From contig NC_063076.1 of assembly GCF_022605165.1 (NCBI RefSeq), positions 1,922,001-1,986,000 of the forward strand: 64,000 nt of DNA, read 5' to 3'. Positions 36,627-49,975 of the stretch are shown piece by piece. The notes under the pieces were generated by a model. It worked only from the letters and a program-made list of their open reading frames with translations, did no database searches and was not told where the DNA came from. Position numbers and translations under genes: made by a program. Source of the stretch: Purpureocillium takamizusanense (Eukaryota; Ascomycota; Sordariomycetes; Hypocreales; Ophiocordycipitaceae). Position 1 is the first letter of the stretch. Each line of letters begins with the position of its first letter.

Positions 36627-39600
36627 GGACCCTGTCGACGGTGAGTTGTGGCGTGCGTTGCACGTAGTTCGTTTACGCGGTACCATGCTTCGTGCATTTC
36701 TTATCAAGTACCGTCACCGATAATGAAACGCTGACATTTTGCCAATGAACGCACCAGCCACCATGGCACAAATCTGAATCGCCCAAAGAGGAAAACAATT
36801 CAAGATTCGCCGTCCAACCACGTCGCGCCAAACGCACACCAGCCACGACATGTGGCGTAGCAGCCCACCAAGTTGTGCGCCATGCCGTGCATGCCAACAT
36901 GCCCCCCCCCCCCTCTTTGGGCCGGTGCATCTTGCCGTGCAACCATAATTAGTGCTGTGGCGCGCCTTACCACCCTGGGAAGTCTTCCAGAATAGTCCCC
37001 GCTATGCCAGTGTGGAGCGGTCCGCCTGCCGCCCCCCATGCGTCTCCATCTCACGATGCCCTCACAAGGTTTTTGTGCCCAGGAGGACCCTTATCACTGC
37101 TACGTACTAGTAGTAGTAGTCTAGTGCGTACGCGCAGAGGACCACTTGCAGGCACCCCGGGGCAGAGTGGGCGACGATGAGCGACAGGCCAGACGTCGCA
37201 GTAGGAGGAGCCCGCAGTGCGTAGTGCGGCGTGGTCCTTGTCAAAGGCCCTGCTCTTGATCCATCGCCAGGGTGATCTGCTTGGCCGAGATGGGGTCGCT
37301 CGAGTCGGTTGTTGAACCAACAACGGACAGGCATTTGCAATTTTTTCCCTTCTTCCTTCCTTCTTTTCTCCTGGCGCGCCGCCGGATGATTGGCTCCCCA
37401 GTCTTCCGCCCCGGCCTGTCTCGAGCTCCCCCTTTCCCTTGTCCTCCGTCACGGTTTGACAGTCACCCCTCCCCTTTTCCCATGAGGCACCGCGTGGTCC
37501 TGCCGTGGGTACGCGTCAGGTGGATGGATGGTTCGCGGTCCACTGACAGACAGGTCGGTCGAGAACCCGCTGATCAGCAGGCGCTGCGCCGACAGGGTGT
37601 TGTTGCGGCGGCAGCGGAGGCGAGCGGGCGACAAGAGGGCGCCATGCTCGTCGTCATTGCCTGTCCGTGGCACGGCCAGGTTGTCATTGGTGGTGTTTGT
37701 GGGCTCGTCACTTGTGCTTCCAAGTGCATTCATATGTACGTACAAATACTCCAAGTACCCTACGGGGGGGGGGCGGCCAAAGGAGCCGCTGGATGGATCC
37801 ATCTGCAAGAGTGGTAATTATAAGAGGACCCTGAAGCAAGGGCGGCGTGCTGATAGTTGTACCTGGCAGCAACTGCAATCTGCCCCCCAACGAGCGGGGG
37901 TGCTTAACGCGTCCTGCGAGCGGCTGCGGCAACAGATACGCAAGGTGCTAAGGTACGCACTTCTTAAATCCATACATACGTCTCACTCGCGGCGGGGAGG
38001 CTGATATTTGACACCGGCACTGACACATAGCACCCCGTGTGGGAGTGCTTGCAGGCAGGCATACATATGCATTAGTAGGTATTGCAGAAGAGCACTGACT
38101 TACTGAGCGAGCGCCCCAGCCCACGCCCTCCTCCGTCACACGAGACGGACGGCCATTGTGTGTAACTGCGTTAGTACGTTAGTACTCCGTAACTACCTTG
38201 GCCCTCATTTCGGGTCCGCGGGTGGGGCGAAACATTCCACTCTTTTTTTTCTCCCCTGCCCTGGTCCTCTTGTCTGCCTTGCCTGCCTGTGTCGAGCACA
38301 GAAGCAAACATGCATTCGATTTCAATTGTGCATGGCCGAATGAACGACAAGGACGAGGCGGCCCTGCATGGATGCTCAACCACGGCACCCGCGTGCCTCC
38401 TGTCAGCAACCCCGGCCAGGGAACTGCGTCATGCACCAGCAGGGAATCTCGTCCCTGCCTTGGTCTGTAGGTAGCAGAGACGTTTTGCTTTGCCTGCAGG
38501 CACAAGTTGGGATCATTGTCTTTAAAGATCTCGTCGGGCTGCGCACGTCCTTGTGCCTACCTATAGGTACGAACTGCACTCTCCTGTTGTGCTGTCTGTC
38601 GTACCTTACATGCTCCCCATGCCGAGCTCATTTCTGGCGATGCAGGGCTGCCCGGCGGCGCGCCTCTGGAGGCGTTCCCCTGCGTCTCGAGCCGTGGAGA
38701 CGCTCATCATGACACGGACGCTCCCCAATCTAGTCAGACCCAGACACGAGAGGAGCCGCCACTGCCACCAACCGAGCCGATGCATTTCGTGACTGACCTG
38801 CCCGGCGGGCATCAGACAGCATTCGTCATTGTTCACAAGTCGCAGCATGGCTTCACTTCACCCCCTCTCCTCCTGTCTACCCGCCGTACGTACCTCTTGG
38901 CCTTCCGCTCGCCCCAATCAACGCCGACAAAAGCTCGGCGGCCCACGACGGTCGGTAAATCCACCTCATCATGGGTGAATGGCGTCTTGTCCACCTCGTG
39001 GAGGGGCCTTGCGGGGCAAGCTAAGGTCAGCAGTCGGCAGGTGCCCATCCCGACCTGAATGCACCATGGCCCAGCAAATTGGTCCGTTGTGAACTACAGC
39101 ATGGTGCCTACGTCACACCTTGCCATGTTGCTGAACCCGGCGGTTGCCTGCACAGTTGTCTGAGCAGACATTCATATCATCGGCCTGGTCCATCATGTGT
39201 TCCTGAACAATTTATGCCACAGATGTGGCCTTTCACTACGCACAAGCTGCATATGCAGCGGTTTCCCGGCCAAAGCTGCTCCCCATCGCTGGGTGTTCTT
39301 TTATGCCGAATTGCAGCGTGGGGAGCAACGAACAGTCACCTCCTGGATCAGACGTGGCGTCCGACCGGGTTTTGCCGGGACCACTGGTGCTGCCGGTGCT
39401 TGAGCCGCACGATTATCAAGAGCCTCTGCTGTCGATATCTCAGCCAATACGGAGTAGTCGCCTCAGTGGTTGTTCAACTGGCTCCCTAGTATGTAGAACG
39501 AGGGTATTTATAGTCGTCTACATTGAGGTTATGTGAATTGGTATGAATGCAAACCGCCGCGGCGGCCGGTGGCCTTTCGATAATCCATCGTCTAGGAATT

Positions 39601-41289
39601 GACTGCGACACTTGCATTTGCTTCTGTGTAACTTAGCACGTAGTCGTGCGTCGGGAGAAGTGGCCCGTACGCGTACGGGCGAGTCTGTGACCGTTCGGCC
39701 ACAGACACGCTTTTCGACGCCTCAATCGGAAACACCAGCGAATTGGCCCTGCTCGCTTCGATAGCCCGACTAGTGGGTGCCCACGGCTGGCGCAGGGACT
39801 TGGCGTGACCAGGTCTGGGGCATTTCACTGCCGCCCGTGCGGACCACCGAGGCCGAGAGGTCGCGACAGCATCGCGGACGGCGTGTGTCGGCCAAGGAAA
39901 AGCCTAACCCGTCTGTCGTTTCCCTTGGCGCCACCGGGCCCTGAGGGGAAAGGATGGTACCACGTTGGCTGCTTTTGACGTGAAAACATATGCTCCGTAG
40001 ACTGGTCGGCGGGGGGCAAAATGATGCATGCAGGTGCAGAGCTTATCGTTTTCTCAATCGACAAGAAGTGGTGAGGCTTTCCTCAGTTGCGCAATGGTAG
40101 CATAATTCACCAACTGGGGGTGGTAATTGAGACAAGAGCGTTTCTTTCATGACATGATCATGCAACGACGGGGAGAGGAGCCCAATCCCTCCCCATATTG
40201 ATACGCAACACCATCTCTGTCTTGCGTCTGTGTGGAGAGAATTTGCGGCGAAGCTGCCTGGCCTGTGCAAATGCAAATACGTACTACTACCACCAGCAGG
40301 GGAGGGAGGGGTGGTGACGGGCGTCAGGTTGTGTTCCTGGCGGCGCCGGCCAAGGAAGTCCGCCCACGAACATAAAAATGGTGTAATGCCCCGCACCCTC
40401 GGACGGCGACGGCGACGGCAGCGCCACGAACGACCAGGAGCTTGCAGGAAAGCTCCACTAGCTCATCCGGCCACCGCGTTGTGCTGGGGCCGGGCGTTGA
40501 TCGAGTTTCATACAAGGTGCGCGTCCACGTGTCTCATTGGGCAGAGCGCGTTCAGTGGGAGGCTCGTGAACTACAAAACGTGTGAGCCCATCGTGCAGGA
40601 GTCATCAAGCTAGTACAAAGTAGCAACGACGAGGACAATGGCGCTGACAGGGCCGATCTTGCTCACGTTTTCAGGTGAGTTTTGCGAAGGGGGGGCTTGT
40701 GACGATCGTACGCAGTTTGGATCCAGCCACCTCCGGCCAGAGCGGTTCGTGCGAGTGTGAAGGACGCCCATACGTAACAGAGCGATGACGACATTTGCGA
40801 TTGCGGGCGCTTTGTCGGCGCCCTCTGGTACACTGTACGTACGTAGGTACTTGATGTTGACTCTCACTCTGCAATCGCGGGCAGCGTCCGTTCACCGGGT
40901 TCTGGTAGCGTGCGTCCGTTGGAGGTAGCAACGAAGCCAGATAGATGTACCTGCGAGGGGCGAGTACTCAAATGGTGGATTGGCGGAGGTTGAGACTCGC
41001 AAGGGAGTCAGTAACCGGCGGCAGGTGCGTGTCACAAGACGACCTCATTGGTAACCGGCGTGGCAGGCAGTTACGACCAGGGGAGCTCCTTCCTCTCGCA
41101 AAACGCAAACTCATAGCTCTTTTACTTGGCACCTCGCAATTTGGTGCGCAAATCACCATCCAGCAGAGCAATTTACCGGCGTGGATGCTTCGAGTGGCAA
41201 TGGCATGAAAAGGGGCATGCGAAACTTAGAATCCGCATCCCGTGGCTGCTCATCATACTCGACTTTTGCGTCATGGCATGCTGATTCGC

Positions 41290-41325
41290 GTGTCGTGCCG
41301 TGTCGTGTCGTGTCGTGTCGTGTGT
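41290..41325. repeat. GTGTC pentamer repeat
   Basis: About seven copies of GTGTC or GTGCC in the gene-poor region. Confidence 0.85.
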
Positions 41326-41513
41326 GCGGTTGATGGAATGCGGGATCCCGGCCGCCGCAGAAGTGGAGTGGAGCGCCGCGATCCCCTCGGGCCCCTCCCT
41401 CCGCACCTCATCCGTGCCTCCGCACGCACGCGTCTTGCTGACGGGTGATTGGGGAGGAGGCTCGTGGAACGTCGACACTAATTTGGGTCGGGTCCCCAGC
41501 CTCTGCTGCAACG

Positions 41514-41538
41514 CCAGCCAGCCAGCCAGCCAGCCAGG
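41514..41538. repeat. CAGC tetramer repeat
   Basis: About six copies of CAGC in tandem, in the gene-poor region. Confidence 0.8.
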
Positions 41539-42340
41539 CTCGTTTGTCGATGACTTGCCTCGTCGCCTGTCCTGCCCTGCTTGCCTTGCTTGCCCTGCAC
41601 CAGGGTTCGCCCCCGTCAGGGCAAGTGGTCGTTCCGCTCGTTCCCTGCGCATGTGCGCATGCGATGCGTGCAGCGGGCTGAACTGCAGCTCATTGATGCT
41701 CTGACGCAGCAGTGGACCGTCACGGGGATACCTTGCCACGGGTCTGAGACGGGTTCCCCTGCGTGGCCGACCTCCGCGGAGAGGATGGAGCTCGCGCGCG
41801 TGTGGGATGACGGAGGCAGGCTCGGTGTTGGACGCCGCCATTGACGCCTCGCTTCCATTGTCCGCCGGGATGCACTACCTTACGTACCTACGTCCATATA
41901 CGCCCGGATGCACCAGCACGCCACGGGCAACCAGGCAGCGAGCGGGCAAAGGCGCAGACGCAGACGCAGATCACTTGAACGCAGAGCGACTCGCGGGGCG
42001 CACATACATGGACAGGTCGCTGGGTATGCGCCACTCACCGTCAGTCGCGCCTCCTACATACGAGCACGTTGAATGTCGTCGTTGCTGTTGGCTGTTGTTG
42101 TCAATGGCGGTCAACCGGCCTTGCATCGACCAGCGCAAAACACCAGTCGCCCGTCACGAAAGCCCGCGATGTGCATACAGTAGAGGCAGGCGCGGCCAGT
42201 ATGATCGGCCAAGCCGGGGCCAGCAGGGCAGCTCGAGGATCTTTGCCCCGAGGAGCGACTGCGGTTGCTTTTTCAGGTGACGCTCAACTCTAGCTGGGAT
42301 CAGGGTGCCGGATTCCCAGAACCGCCGTGGGCCGTGGACG

Positions 42341-42386
42341 TGCTGGTGCTGGTGCTGGTGCTGGTGCTGGTGCTGGTGCTGGTGCT
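42341..42386. repeat. TGCTGG hexamer repeat
   Basis: Almost eight perfect tandem copies, the longest clean microsatellite in the window. It makes open frames of Leu-Val or Gln-His in several directions, which are not evidence for a gene. Confidence 0.92.
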
Positions 42387-45300
42387 ACGACTAGCGCGGA
42401 GAAGTGCTGGAAGAGAACAAGATTTGAAACGAAAGGGGGGCCGTCGTTTTCATGGAGCAGAATGTCTGCAGCTGCTGCACGGGCGGTCCTGCACGGTTAG
42501 GCAGCGGTTGGGAATAATAGGAAAGGTACCTGTACTGTGGAGGGCAGGCACGTACCTCCTCGGTACCGCTGGTGGCGATGCACGCACTCAAAGCAAGCAA
42601 TCAATGAATCAATCAAGCAAGCAAGCAACCACTCAATCACGCGTACGGCCCGCTTGGTCAGGGCCCTCGTCTCGTGGCATCCGTGTGTGCTCACAGGCCC
42701 CTCGCGGCGGCGGCGGCGGCCCCCTTGGACGCAGGCCGAGTCATCCTCCGTGCATCGTGGACGAGCAAGGGAACGGCACGAACAGGCACTCGAGACACGG
42801 GGCGTCGCTGAGGCTGGCCGGCCACGACGGGGCCGGCGGAGGGGAGCTGCTGGGCATGCTGGGGAACCCAACCTGGGTGTTGCTGTTGTTGGAGGCGGCC
42901 GGCGCCGTAGGGCAGCGCAGGACAGACGTCGCCCCCGGCGTCATTGGTCGGGAGAGGCTCATCTCGGGACACGCGCATGGGTAAATTGGGATCTCGCCAG
43001 GTCGTGCCGAAGCGCGTCCTGGCGGCCTGATTGGCTGCCACCGGCCATGGATCTGACCAGCTCGACTGCAACCCCAAAGGCAAACCGTTCGCGTGCTAGT
43101 TTCAACCATCGACGCCGTGGTGGGTTGGCATTGTTGTCGTCGCTGGCCGACTGGTGTCATAGGCTGCGGGCCTCGTCGACGGGCCGGTGAGGGGAGGGAG
43201 GTGGCTCCGTGTCGCGAGCCCTGCGAACCCGAACCCCAGCCGACAGACGATGGGGTTCAAGACACGCTTGAATGAGCAGTACACGCTTTATGGACCGCAT
43301 ACGGAAAACAACAAGCATACATACGTGCAAGCATACGCATAGCATCGTACGGCCCTCTTACTGTGCTGTGCTGGTGCTCTACAGTCGCAGTCTGGACCGC
43401 CGCCGACGCCGACGCCGCCCCCAGCCTCCTCCTCGATGCTGTCAGTAGCATGCAAGGCATCTGATGGATGCATGTGCCATCAACAGCCCTCGAGCAAGCC
43501 ACTGAGCTGGCTTTGCCCTGTTTGGGACCCCCATGCTCCGGATGGCGGACGGTGGGCGATCAAGTGCGGCTGCACCATCGCCGCTAAATTCCCGTATGAG
43601 CAAGCATGAGGGCAACGATGCCCCGATTCGACGCTCACAAGGCAGCGGTCTTTTCGGCGACCTTGGAGGCCCAATACGTACTTCGTAGGTAGTTCGGTAC
43701 ATGGGCAGCCCGATAGAAATCTGATCGTGACAGCATCAAATATTCGCCAGACACGGCCGTCACATGGACTCGCTCCCGCCGAGGCCAACAGTCACAACGC
43801 TCCCGCCGTCGTGGCGGGCGATATGACATCGCGCGATCCGCTCATCCACTGACGGCGCCCGGCCAAGTCCCCACGACCTCCGCAGCCCCTGCACTGATGG
43901 GACCCGGTCCAACGGGCTACCGACGGCGCCGTGGCAAGCCTGCGGACTCGAAACGAATAGTGCCGGGTTACATTGGCACCAGCGCCCGCCATGATTTGCT
44001 CGGTGCCGGCAGCGCGGGGCCCGAGCAGGAGAGCGATATGTGACATATGTCCTGGTCTTGGAGAATTGAGTTTTGCGTGGCTTTGGAAGCGGATCGTGCG
44101 AGGCCCGTATTCTCCTTTTCGTGGCGGTAGAGGCACCGAGTGGATGGTAGCGGTGACAAGGAAACGTCATCTAACAAGACCAGGCAGCGAGTACCCGTAC
44201 TCTGGGGTTCTTGTCACGCAAACCCACGCAAAACTGCGGTTGGGCACATGTGCCCCGTGGAGGAGGCGAACACTGGCACGATATTCCTGAGGAAGTGCAG
44301 ACCCAAATGGAGGGCTGACCATTCGGATCTGACTGTGGGGAAAGACGAGCGGGGGGCCGCCAAATGTACCGCCGCAACTCGAGCCAGATTACCAGACATG
44401 GCACAAGGGCCCATCATCGCCCTGTGCCGGCCAGCCACGGTGCGATGAGGTCCGTTACTCATCAAGGGAAAATCTACAGCATTCATAAGAGGGTACTTTG
44501 TATCTAGGCCATCACCGCACGCAGCCGATGTATGTACACCCACTCACTCGTCCGTACTTTGAGAATACTGGGCGGGCTGGCACAATTCGATGTTTCGGCT
44601 CCGTCTTTGTGCTGCATCGCAATACCGGGTGTGGCGGACAAAGCAAGCAGGCAGGCCAGGCAGGCGACTGCAACAACGTGCACGAACGAGGAGCGTCATG
44701 TATGTACGTGTACGTACCAGTAGTGTATGCATCCGATCTGCAGAAGTGCAAAGTGCACGCAGTGAGCAGCAAAGCGTCCCCACCTCTGATGCGGATGTGG
44801 ACACCTCTAAAAGCGAGTCGTTGATTAATCCGAGGGCGAACTCCAGGAACCGTGTCGTGCCGCGATGCCAGACGGGGCTGCAACACTCGACAGGGCGACA
44901 AGGAACAGAGTCCGTCTCATCCTCTGCCAGGGTGATCTGATGTGAGCGATGGAAGAATGGCAGCATCCCTTACTTCGTACCTCGCCCAAGGTTGTCACCT
45001 CTCGTCAGCACGGCGGAGCGGGCTCTGTGCAAACGGGCTGGTGTCGCTCTGCATCCTCCGAGCCAAGCCAACCAACCACAGCGGGTGTCAGTGCCCTGGA
45101 AGCGCAGGTGGTAGCAGCAGACGAACAGCTGGAGTGGAGGTTGGCACTCCCCACGCCCACCACTGCTAGTACCTTAGTAGGCAGGCAGAGAGGGCACCCG
45201 AGGTCGGGCAGGGCAAGTTGAAAATTGCCAGCAGCTCCCCGAGCCCCACAACAGGTCGCTCGCTGGCCCGAGAGCTTTGCCTGAGGCGCCTGCCCGCGCG

Positions 45301-45474
45301 GTTGCGGTGCGGGCATCCATCCACCACTCATAGGCCGGCTCCGCTGACAGCTCCAAGCAATTGCACCTTCAACGGCATCGCGCTCGAAACAAAACGGCCA
45401 CCCTGCTGCTTGCACTCTCGACACGCATTACTCGCCGCCTTGCGCAGGGTCATCACCTGTCACCCCCTTGATTG

Positions 45475-45512
45475 CCACACACACACACAGAGACACACAG
45501 ACAGACACAGAC
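45475..45512. repeat. CA-rich microsatellite
   Basis: An ACACAC run passing into AGACAC repeats, in the gene-poor region. Confidence 0.85.
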
Positions 45513-46670
45513 ATATCCGCGTCCCCTTTGCATTTTACGTATCGCATCCTCGTCGGAAGAGCAGAGACGCTTGTCTGTCAAACCTGGCACGAGATTCAGA
45601 ACCCCTGCTGCTACCTCCAAATTGGGGTCGCGGGCGACGACAAAGCAAAATCCGCCAAAAAAGACCAACGGCGGGTCGGCAAGCATCATCCATCATCGTG
45701 GTCCCATCGCATCGGCACCGAGACATACGCACATTGTATCGAGCGAGGCACTCAGCACCCATCCACCGAATCAACGACGCCGCCTGCAGGCTCCGGAGAG
45801 CATTGAGCAGTCGAGACGACACTGTACGACGAAGCTTTTCCATCACAGGAATCACGCGCATCGTTTTCCACTTGGGCCCTGCAGCGGCACGATCTCGCAA
45901 ATCTCAATCAACCAAAAGGTCGGCGACGACAGGATAGGCGTGTGCGCGCGTTGCATGTGGTGAGTACGAAAAATCCTTGGCTTTGCGTCTGTCTATTATC
46001 CATCCGTCCCCCCATACATCCATCTTCGGCATCCAATGCATCAAATCACCGCCCACGCGGGCACGTCCACAAATCCCCCCCGGTGGCCTGTCCTGGTCTT
46101 GCACAACCCCGACGCGGCGAGCGGCGCCGTGTTGGTGGTGCATGCCACCCCCTCACACCCCCAGGCTCCCTGTACCGTACCCCCCCCCGCCATGCTCCCA
46201 CTTCCACCCCCGGACCTGGATACCCACTGTATCCATCCACTGCTGCACCAGCCCAGCCCTGCCCTGCCCAGCCCAGCCCAGCCCAGCCAGCCAAGGCAAA
46301 GAAAGGCACCGCGAGAGGAGCAGGAGGAGCAGGAGGAGCGCCAGACGCGAGCAGCTGTGGCTCGTCTCGCTCGTCTCGCCCAACCACCAAAGGCCCTCCC
46401 GCCCGCACCGCACTGCACCCCTCACCCCCCCTCGTCGATGGGACCGCCAGGCCAGGCCAGGCCCCCAGCAGTAGCGCAGTAGCGCAGCACACACACTGGC
46501 CGGCGACGCGGTACGACTGCACAAGTCACTGGCCGCCCCGGTTCAGTGTCAAAGCAGGGCAGCTGGCCTGCCCGGCCGCCCAGGCCACACCCGCGCCCGA
46601 GCTGCGCGAAGCACCCCCCACCCAGACCAGACAGACACGCGTGCGAGCGCGCGCCGAGGGGACGGGAGAC

Positions 46671-46702
46671 ACCCACACACACACGCACGCACGCACGCAC
46701 GC
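46671..46702. repeat. ACAC/ACGC microsatellite
   Basis: An ACAC run passing into five ACGC tetramers, about 2 kb upstream of the cyclin start. Confidence 0.85.
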
Positions 46703-48725
46703 CCTCGCTGCTCCTCCTTTTCGCAAGGTACTAGACGGACGGGGCCCAGCCAGGCGGGCCACTACCACCACCACCATCACCCACACTGGGCCACGCCAGA
46801 CCAGGGGCCGCCAACAGCCAGTGCTTTGCGCGTGGTGCTCCTGGCCCTGCCCCCCCTGGCCGCTGGCGCTGAGGCTGGTGCTTCCAGTGCTTGTGCGTGG
46901 GTTGTGCTGGTTCTGGTGTTGCTGCTGCTGCTGGTGCCGCTTCTACTTAGTACCTACGGAGTACTGCTGCTGCTGTTTCCGCCGCCGGTGGCCCCTGTGA
47001 GCTCCATGCTGCGAGGCGTGCATTGCATGCCCACTGCTCCTTGGCTCAGCTCGTACCCGGCCCGTTCTCTGCACTCCTGATTAAAACTATCTCTCCGCCA
47101 GTCCTTTCTCCTCTCCTCCGTCCTCTTCTTACCTTTTATCCCACCTCCCTCCTCTTCCTCCCCTTCCCCCTTCTCCCTCTTTCCCATCCATTCATTCCCT
47201 CGGCCATTCCAACTCGTCCTGACCCGTGTGAGCAGCAGGTCGGAACCGAGCCTGGCAACTGGACTGAGGAGAATCCCGCCGCCAGCGTCAACACCCGTGT
47301 CGACGCTCTCCCGGCACGATCCCCCCCTTCCTCTAAGGCCCGCTCTATAAAGGAAAGGGATCCGACGCTTCGAGTCGGCAGACAGGAATATTAAAGAAAA
47401 TCGGTGGGAGACGAAGTGAATCAGGAACACCTTAGCTGGTATTTCACTTCTTCCCCTTCTCGACAAGCACCGCTTTTCTCTGCCTGCTCTCGACATCTCC
47501 ACCAGCTTTTAGCTGCAACCCCAGAATTCCTCGGCGCCGAACCGAGGAATTTCGACTGCAGCCTAGCCAATCCACTTCTCCCGCTCCCTTCGTTGCCCGT
47601 CGACCCAGCGAGACGATCGAGCAGCCCTTCCCGAGCCTGGTTCAGTGTGGCACTCCATCTCGTGTGCCCGTCTGCTCCTCAGCTCTCCGGTCGCTGCCCG
47701 ACACTTGCGAGATCCGGCCCAGCATCGGACGAATATTGCACGCTCAAGTCCAACAACCCCGGGGTCTTTGTTCGATCCCGACGTGGGGTTCTCGTTCATC
47801 TGTCTTGCACTCCGCTTGCGCAGAAGTTCGTCAGAAGAGTTCAAAAGCCAAAGCAGCCGACGCGTCGCTCGACAGCACTCGGCATTCTTGATCGCTCCCT
47901 GGTGGTGCATAAGCTGAGTACGTGGCAGAGGTATGTTCCTGTGGAGCCCCTCGCGAGATTAGGTTTCGGTGGGATCTAATCGTTCGACTGCTCCCTTTTA
48001 CAGCTGCATGCCGTGCTGCCTCGCTGCATATCTCAGCCTTCTCCACTGTCGCGTTGGACTTCACTTGTGTGCATTACTCTGCCGGAGACGTTAACTCGTT
48101 GATCCGGCCAATCACGGACTGAGCCTCTTCTCCTCTGTCTCGTCCTTGTCTGCCCGTCGCGGTATGTCGTCCCTTGCCCTTGACTCCCCCCCGTGCCAAC
48201 CCACCACATTCCCCGTGCCAAAGACCAAAGAAGGGCCCCTACTCTCCGAGGGAGCGGCTCGCGGGAGGAACACGGCCCCGCTAGAGGCTTGTGTCTTGGA
48301 GTCACTGGATATTCGATTCTTCAACGCGCCCCGTGCTAATGCCGCTTGCCTTAACAGAGCTCCATAGTCGAACTCGTCTCTTAAACGGGCCCCCTTCCGA
48401 CCCCTTGTCTCCTACCAGTTCGCCCGTTTCGAGCCCATGGTCCTGGCTTCGTTCCCAGCCACAGTCACTCTTTTCCATTAGTTCTTCACCACACTCATTA
48501 ATATCCTAATACCCTTAATTCCTTGGGGTAGCGGCTCACTCTTTCGACGCGCGCCCGGACTCCTTCTTTATTGAACCTGTCCGTCTCCGACCTCAAGCTT
48601 CCTGGGGAACTTTGTCAGTCACTCTTTTGACGTCTTACCCGCGGCGCCTCCGAGCCACCTTAATCACTCCTACCGGAACTCGACAAGCCTCGACTGCACA
48701 GTTTCCTTGGCCGACTTGGTTCATC

Positions 48726-49975
48726 ATGGAGTTCGCCCACGCCGACGAGACCTTCTTCATCGAGTCCGATGACCAGCCTCGCCAGCCATGCATTGACGCC
48801 CGGGCTGCCGCCAAGATGATTGCCCGTCAAAGACAAGACGTCATTGGCAGCGAGCTGTCTCGCCAGGCAGCCGACGACTACCTCGACGACATCCTAAAGC
48901 ACATGCAGACGATGGAGGCATGCTCTCTCCCAATCGCCATCTGCACCTGTGCTCCTGGCTAACACAAACTCTACAGGATGAGACACTACCCGATGCCACC
49001 CTCATCGACATGCAGCGAGAGATCCAATGGTACATGCGACCGTACCTGATCGACTTCCTCGTCGAGGCCCACGCCGCCTTCTGCCTTCTTCCTGACACAT
49101 TGTTCCTCACCGTGAACCTGCTGGACCGGTACTGCTCGCGGCGAGTCGTCTACAAGCATCACTACCAGTTGGTCGGCTGCGCCGCCTTGCTGATCGCCGC
49201 CAAGTACGGTGACAAGAAGGACCGGGTTCCGCAAATATCGGAGCTTGCCAACATGTGCTGTGGCCTCTATGATGCTGGCATGTTTACACAGATGGAGATG
49301 CACGTTCTCAACACCCTCGAGTGGACCATCGGCCATCCCACCGTGGACTTCTTCTCACAGCTGCTGGTGGCTTACGAGCATGACGACAAGGAGGTGGATT
49401 GCATGTCGTCGTATCTCAGCGAGATCGCGCTGTACCACCGGGACTTCGTCTCTGTCAAGCCCTCGACCATGGCCCGCGCGTCGCTAGCCGTGGCCCGCGC
49501 AGTCTTGGGTCGACCAGAGGCGATGGACAGGGAGATGGACCACGATGAGACCACTGTGGCGGAGCTCATTTCGGAGTACCTGGAGCAGCCATCGCCGACG
49601 CTTGCACGCAAGTACGCGAACCCGAACGCTTACCGGGTCTCGCATCGGCTGGCCGAGTTCGTGGCGGCACGGGCGGCTGCCATCGCCCAGGCTCAGCGGG
49701 CGGCGAATCCGCCGTCTCCCCCGGCCGAGATCCTCTCGAAGGAGTCCAACATCTACAGCACGCCGCACAAGCCGCACGTCCCCAACCCCTACGAAGGCTA
49801 CCTTACTCCCCCCATCACACCCGACGGCGTCAATTTTGGCAACGTAGCCAAAGACTCATACCCGATGCCACGATGCCCGGTTACACCCACGCCGCAGCAA
49901 CACCACGCGTCCGGGTACGCGCAACACGCACGACACGTGGGAATGCCGAACCAACAAAGCTTTCATCAACAATAG
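48726..49975 (+). CDS. CLN1: G1/S-type cyclin (Cln family)
   Basis: Two exons inferred: 48726..48917 and 48977..49975, giving 396 residues. The single 59-base intron starts GCATGC and ends CTACAG with a GCTAAC branch site; no GT donor nearby keeps the frame, so this looks like a GC-AG intron. The joined protein reads MQTMEDETLPD across the junction. The cyclin box follows: MRPYLIDFLVEAH (about 82-94), then NLLDRYCSRRVV and QLVGCAALLIAAKYGD, the classical N-terminal cyclin fold; the second helical half continues to about residue 285. The tail has TPP and SP sites (LTPPITPDG) that suit kinase control. Cln-type cyclins activate Cdc28/Cdk1 at the start of the cell cycle. The gene stands alone between very large intergenic regions. 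Confidence 0.93.

Larger units (their letters stand above)
28348..48725. other. about 20 kb with no recognisable gene
   Basis: From the zinc-transporter stop to the cyclin start I find no coding region resembling a protein family on either strand. Long open frames do occur (for example 35788..36537 -, 42265..42984 +, 45942..47000 +), but they are low-complexity translations of GC-rich repeats with other frames open in parallel. The DNA is not AT-rich, so it does not look like RIP-mutated or centromeric sequence. It is studded with microsatellites, CT-rich tracts (about 35925-35990, 37330-37460, 38236-38290, 47095-47190) and TACGTA/GGTACC palindromes. The last 1.7 kb is probably the cyclin leader. 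Unspliced or rapidly evolving small genes and non-coding transcripts cannot be excluded. Confidence 0.55.

Noticed and set aside
45942..47000. 352-codon open frame upstream of the cyclin
   Set aside because: Low-complexity Pro/Ala/Thr sequence from CCAGC and CACG repeats, with parallel open frames in other phases and no conserved segment.
47768..47785. tRNA B-box-like sequence GTTCGATCCC
   Set aside because: No matching A box, anticodon arm or acceptor stem can be drawn around it.
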